In this document: piece by piece, positions 33,329 to 33,519 of the stretch | Layout: each line of letters begins with the position of its first letter | Numbering within the stretch: position 1 is the stretch's first letter | From: Dehalococcoidales bacterium | GTDB lineage: Bacteria; Chloroflexota; Dehalococcoidia; Dehalococcoidales; UBA2162 | Direction of reading: 5' to 3' | Length of the DNA stretch: 33,519 nt | Assembly (NCBI GenBank): GCA_030690265.1 | Contig: JAUYHA010000001.1 | Coordinates: 1 to 33,519 of the forward strand | Notes under the pieces: model-generated | What the model was told of the DNA's origin: nothing | The model's input: only the letters and a program-made list of their open reading frames with translations | Database searches by the model: none | Position numbers and translations under genes: made by a program

Positions 33329-33519
33329 CTAAGCCACCAGGCTTAACTGGCTGCCGCTCTCCAGCTTTTTCTTTTCATTCTTTACCGCTCCGTCGGGTAG
33401 AGACTCACGGACGGACTGTATCCCTGCTTTCATCCGCCCGACCGGCTCCCACTGGCTGCCGCCGATTGCTCTATCTATCTCGCTGATAATCCGTACCAGG
33501 TATTGGTCGACATACTGAG
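33329..33519 (-). CDS. C-terminal end of an uncharacterised protein (runs off the right edge)
   Basis: An open frame enters from the right edge on the minus strand and ends at TAG 33331-33329, giving 62 codons. It includes Q-Y-L-V-R-I-I-S-E-I-D-R-A-I-G-G and a C-terminal K-N-E-K-K-K-L-E-S-G-S-Q-L-S-L-V-A. Codon use is like the neighbouring gene. The N-terminal part lies outside the window, so no function is assigned. Confidence 0.6.
   Translation of the reverse strand, partial: QYVDQYLVRIISEIDRAIGGSQWEPVGRMKAGIQSVRESLPDGAVKNEKKKLESGSQLSLVA

Overview
The window reads as a chromosomal segment of an environmental bacterium with mid-range GC, strong AGGAGG ribosome binding sites and frequent GTG/TTG starts. 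The Pho system with 11-bp Pho-box arrays, the Tat-lipoprotein and the Trm112-headed methyltransferase would fit a Chloroflexota/Dehalococcoidia-like organism. No rRNA, tRNA or single-copy phylogenetic marker is present, so that placement is only a weak inference.

Layout. 1-135: tail of an IS3-type transposase. 216-786: a Phd/RelB-RelE type toxin-antitoxin pair under a promoter that contains a perfect 28-bp palindrome. 1207-3746: a membrane-anchored unknown, a Tat-exported PAAR-repeat lipoprotein and a zinc-ribbon methyltransferase. 3747-4357: a gene-poor stretch with remnants of a repeated coding sequence; a third remnant lies at about 11.6 kb. 4358-11409: the phosphate-starvation operon block phoB-phoR, two phased Pho-box arrays, then pstS-pstC-pstA-pstB-phoU.

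11.7-26.2 kb, all minus strand, is one tightly packed defence operon read right to left: excisionase-like HTH, hsdM, a winged-helix/membrane-tail protein, hsdS, a GmrSD-like DUF262/DUF1524 nuclease, hsdR, a large SF1 helicase-nuclease split by a frameshift, and an 11-repeat LRR protein. The core is a type I restriction-modification system. Most of the other junctions overlap or are only 6-17 bases apart, so the extra genes are probably co-expressed with it.

26.4-31.1 kb, plus strand, is a compact cassette and the most unusual part of the window: AbrB-like DNA-binding protein; ImmA/IrrE metallopeptidase fused to a macro (ADP-ribose) domain; P-loop nucleotide kinase fused to an adenylosuccinate-synthetase-like domain with a PurZ-like Gly-Ser-Glu-Gly-Lys-Gly loop instead of Gly-Asp-Glu-Gly-Lys-Gly; a DUF7002-type protein that may have an ADP-ribosyltransferase-like fold; and a conserved protein of unknown function. 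The combination suggests a nucleotide/ADP-ribose-based defence or toxin-antitoxin system that I do not recognise as described. It is bounded by two GC-rich hairpin terminators.

31.3-33.5 kb, minus strand, is a run of short genes with strong ribosome binding sites, typical of an integrative element or prophage. It runs off the right edge and contains one small palindromic element apparently inserted in frame in a gene.
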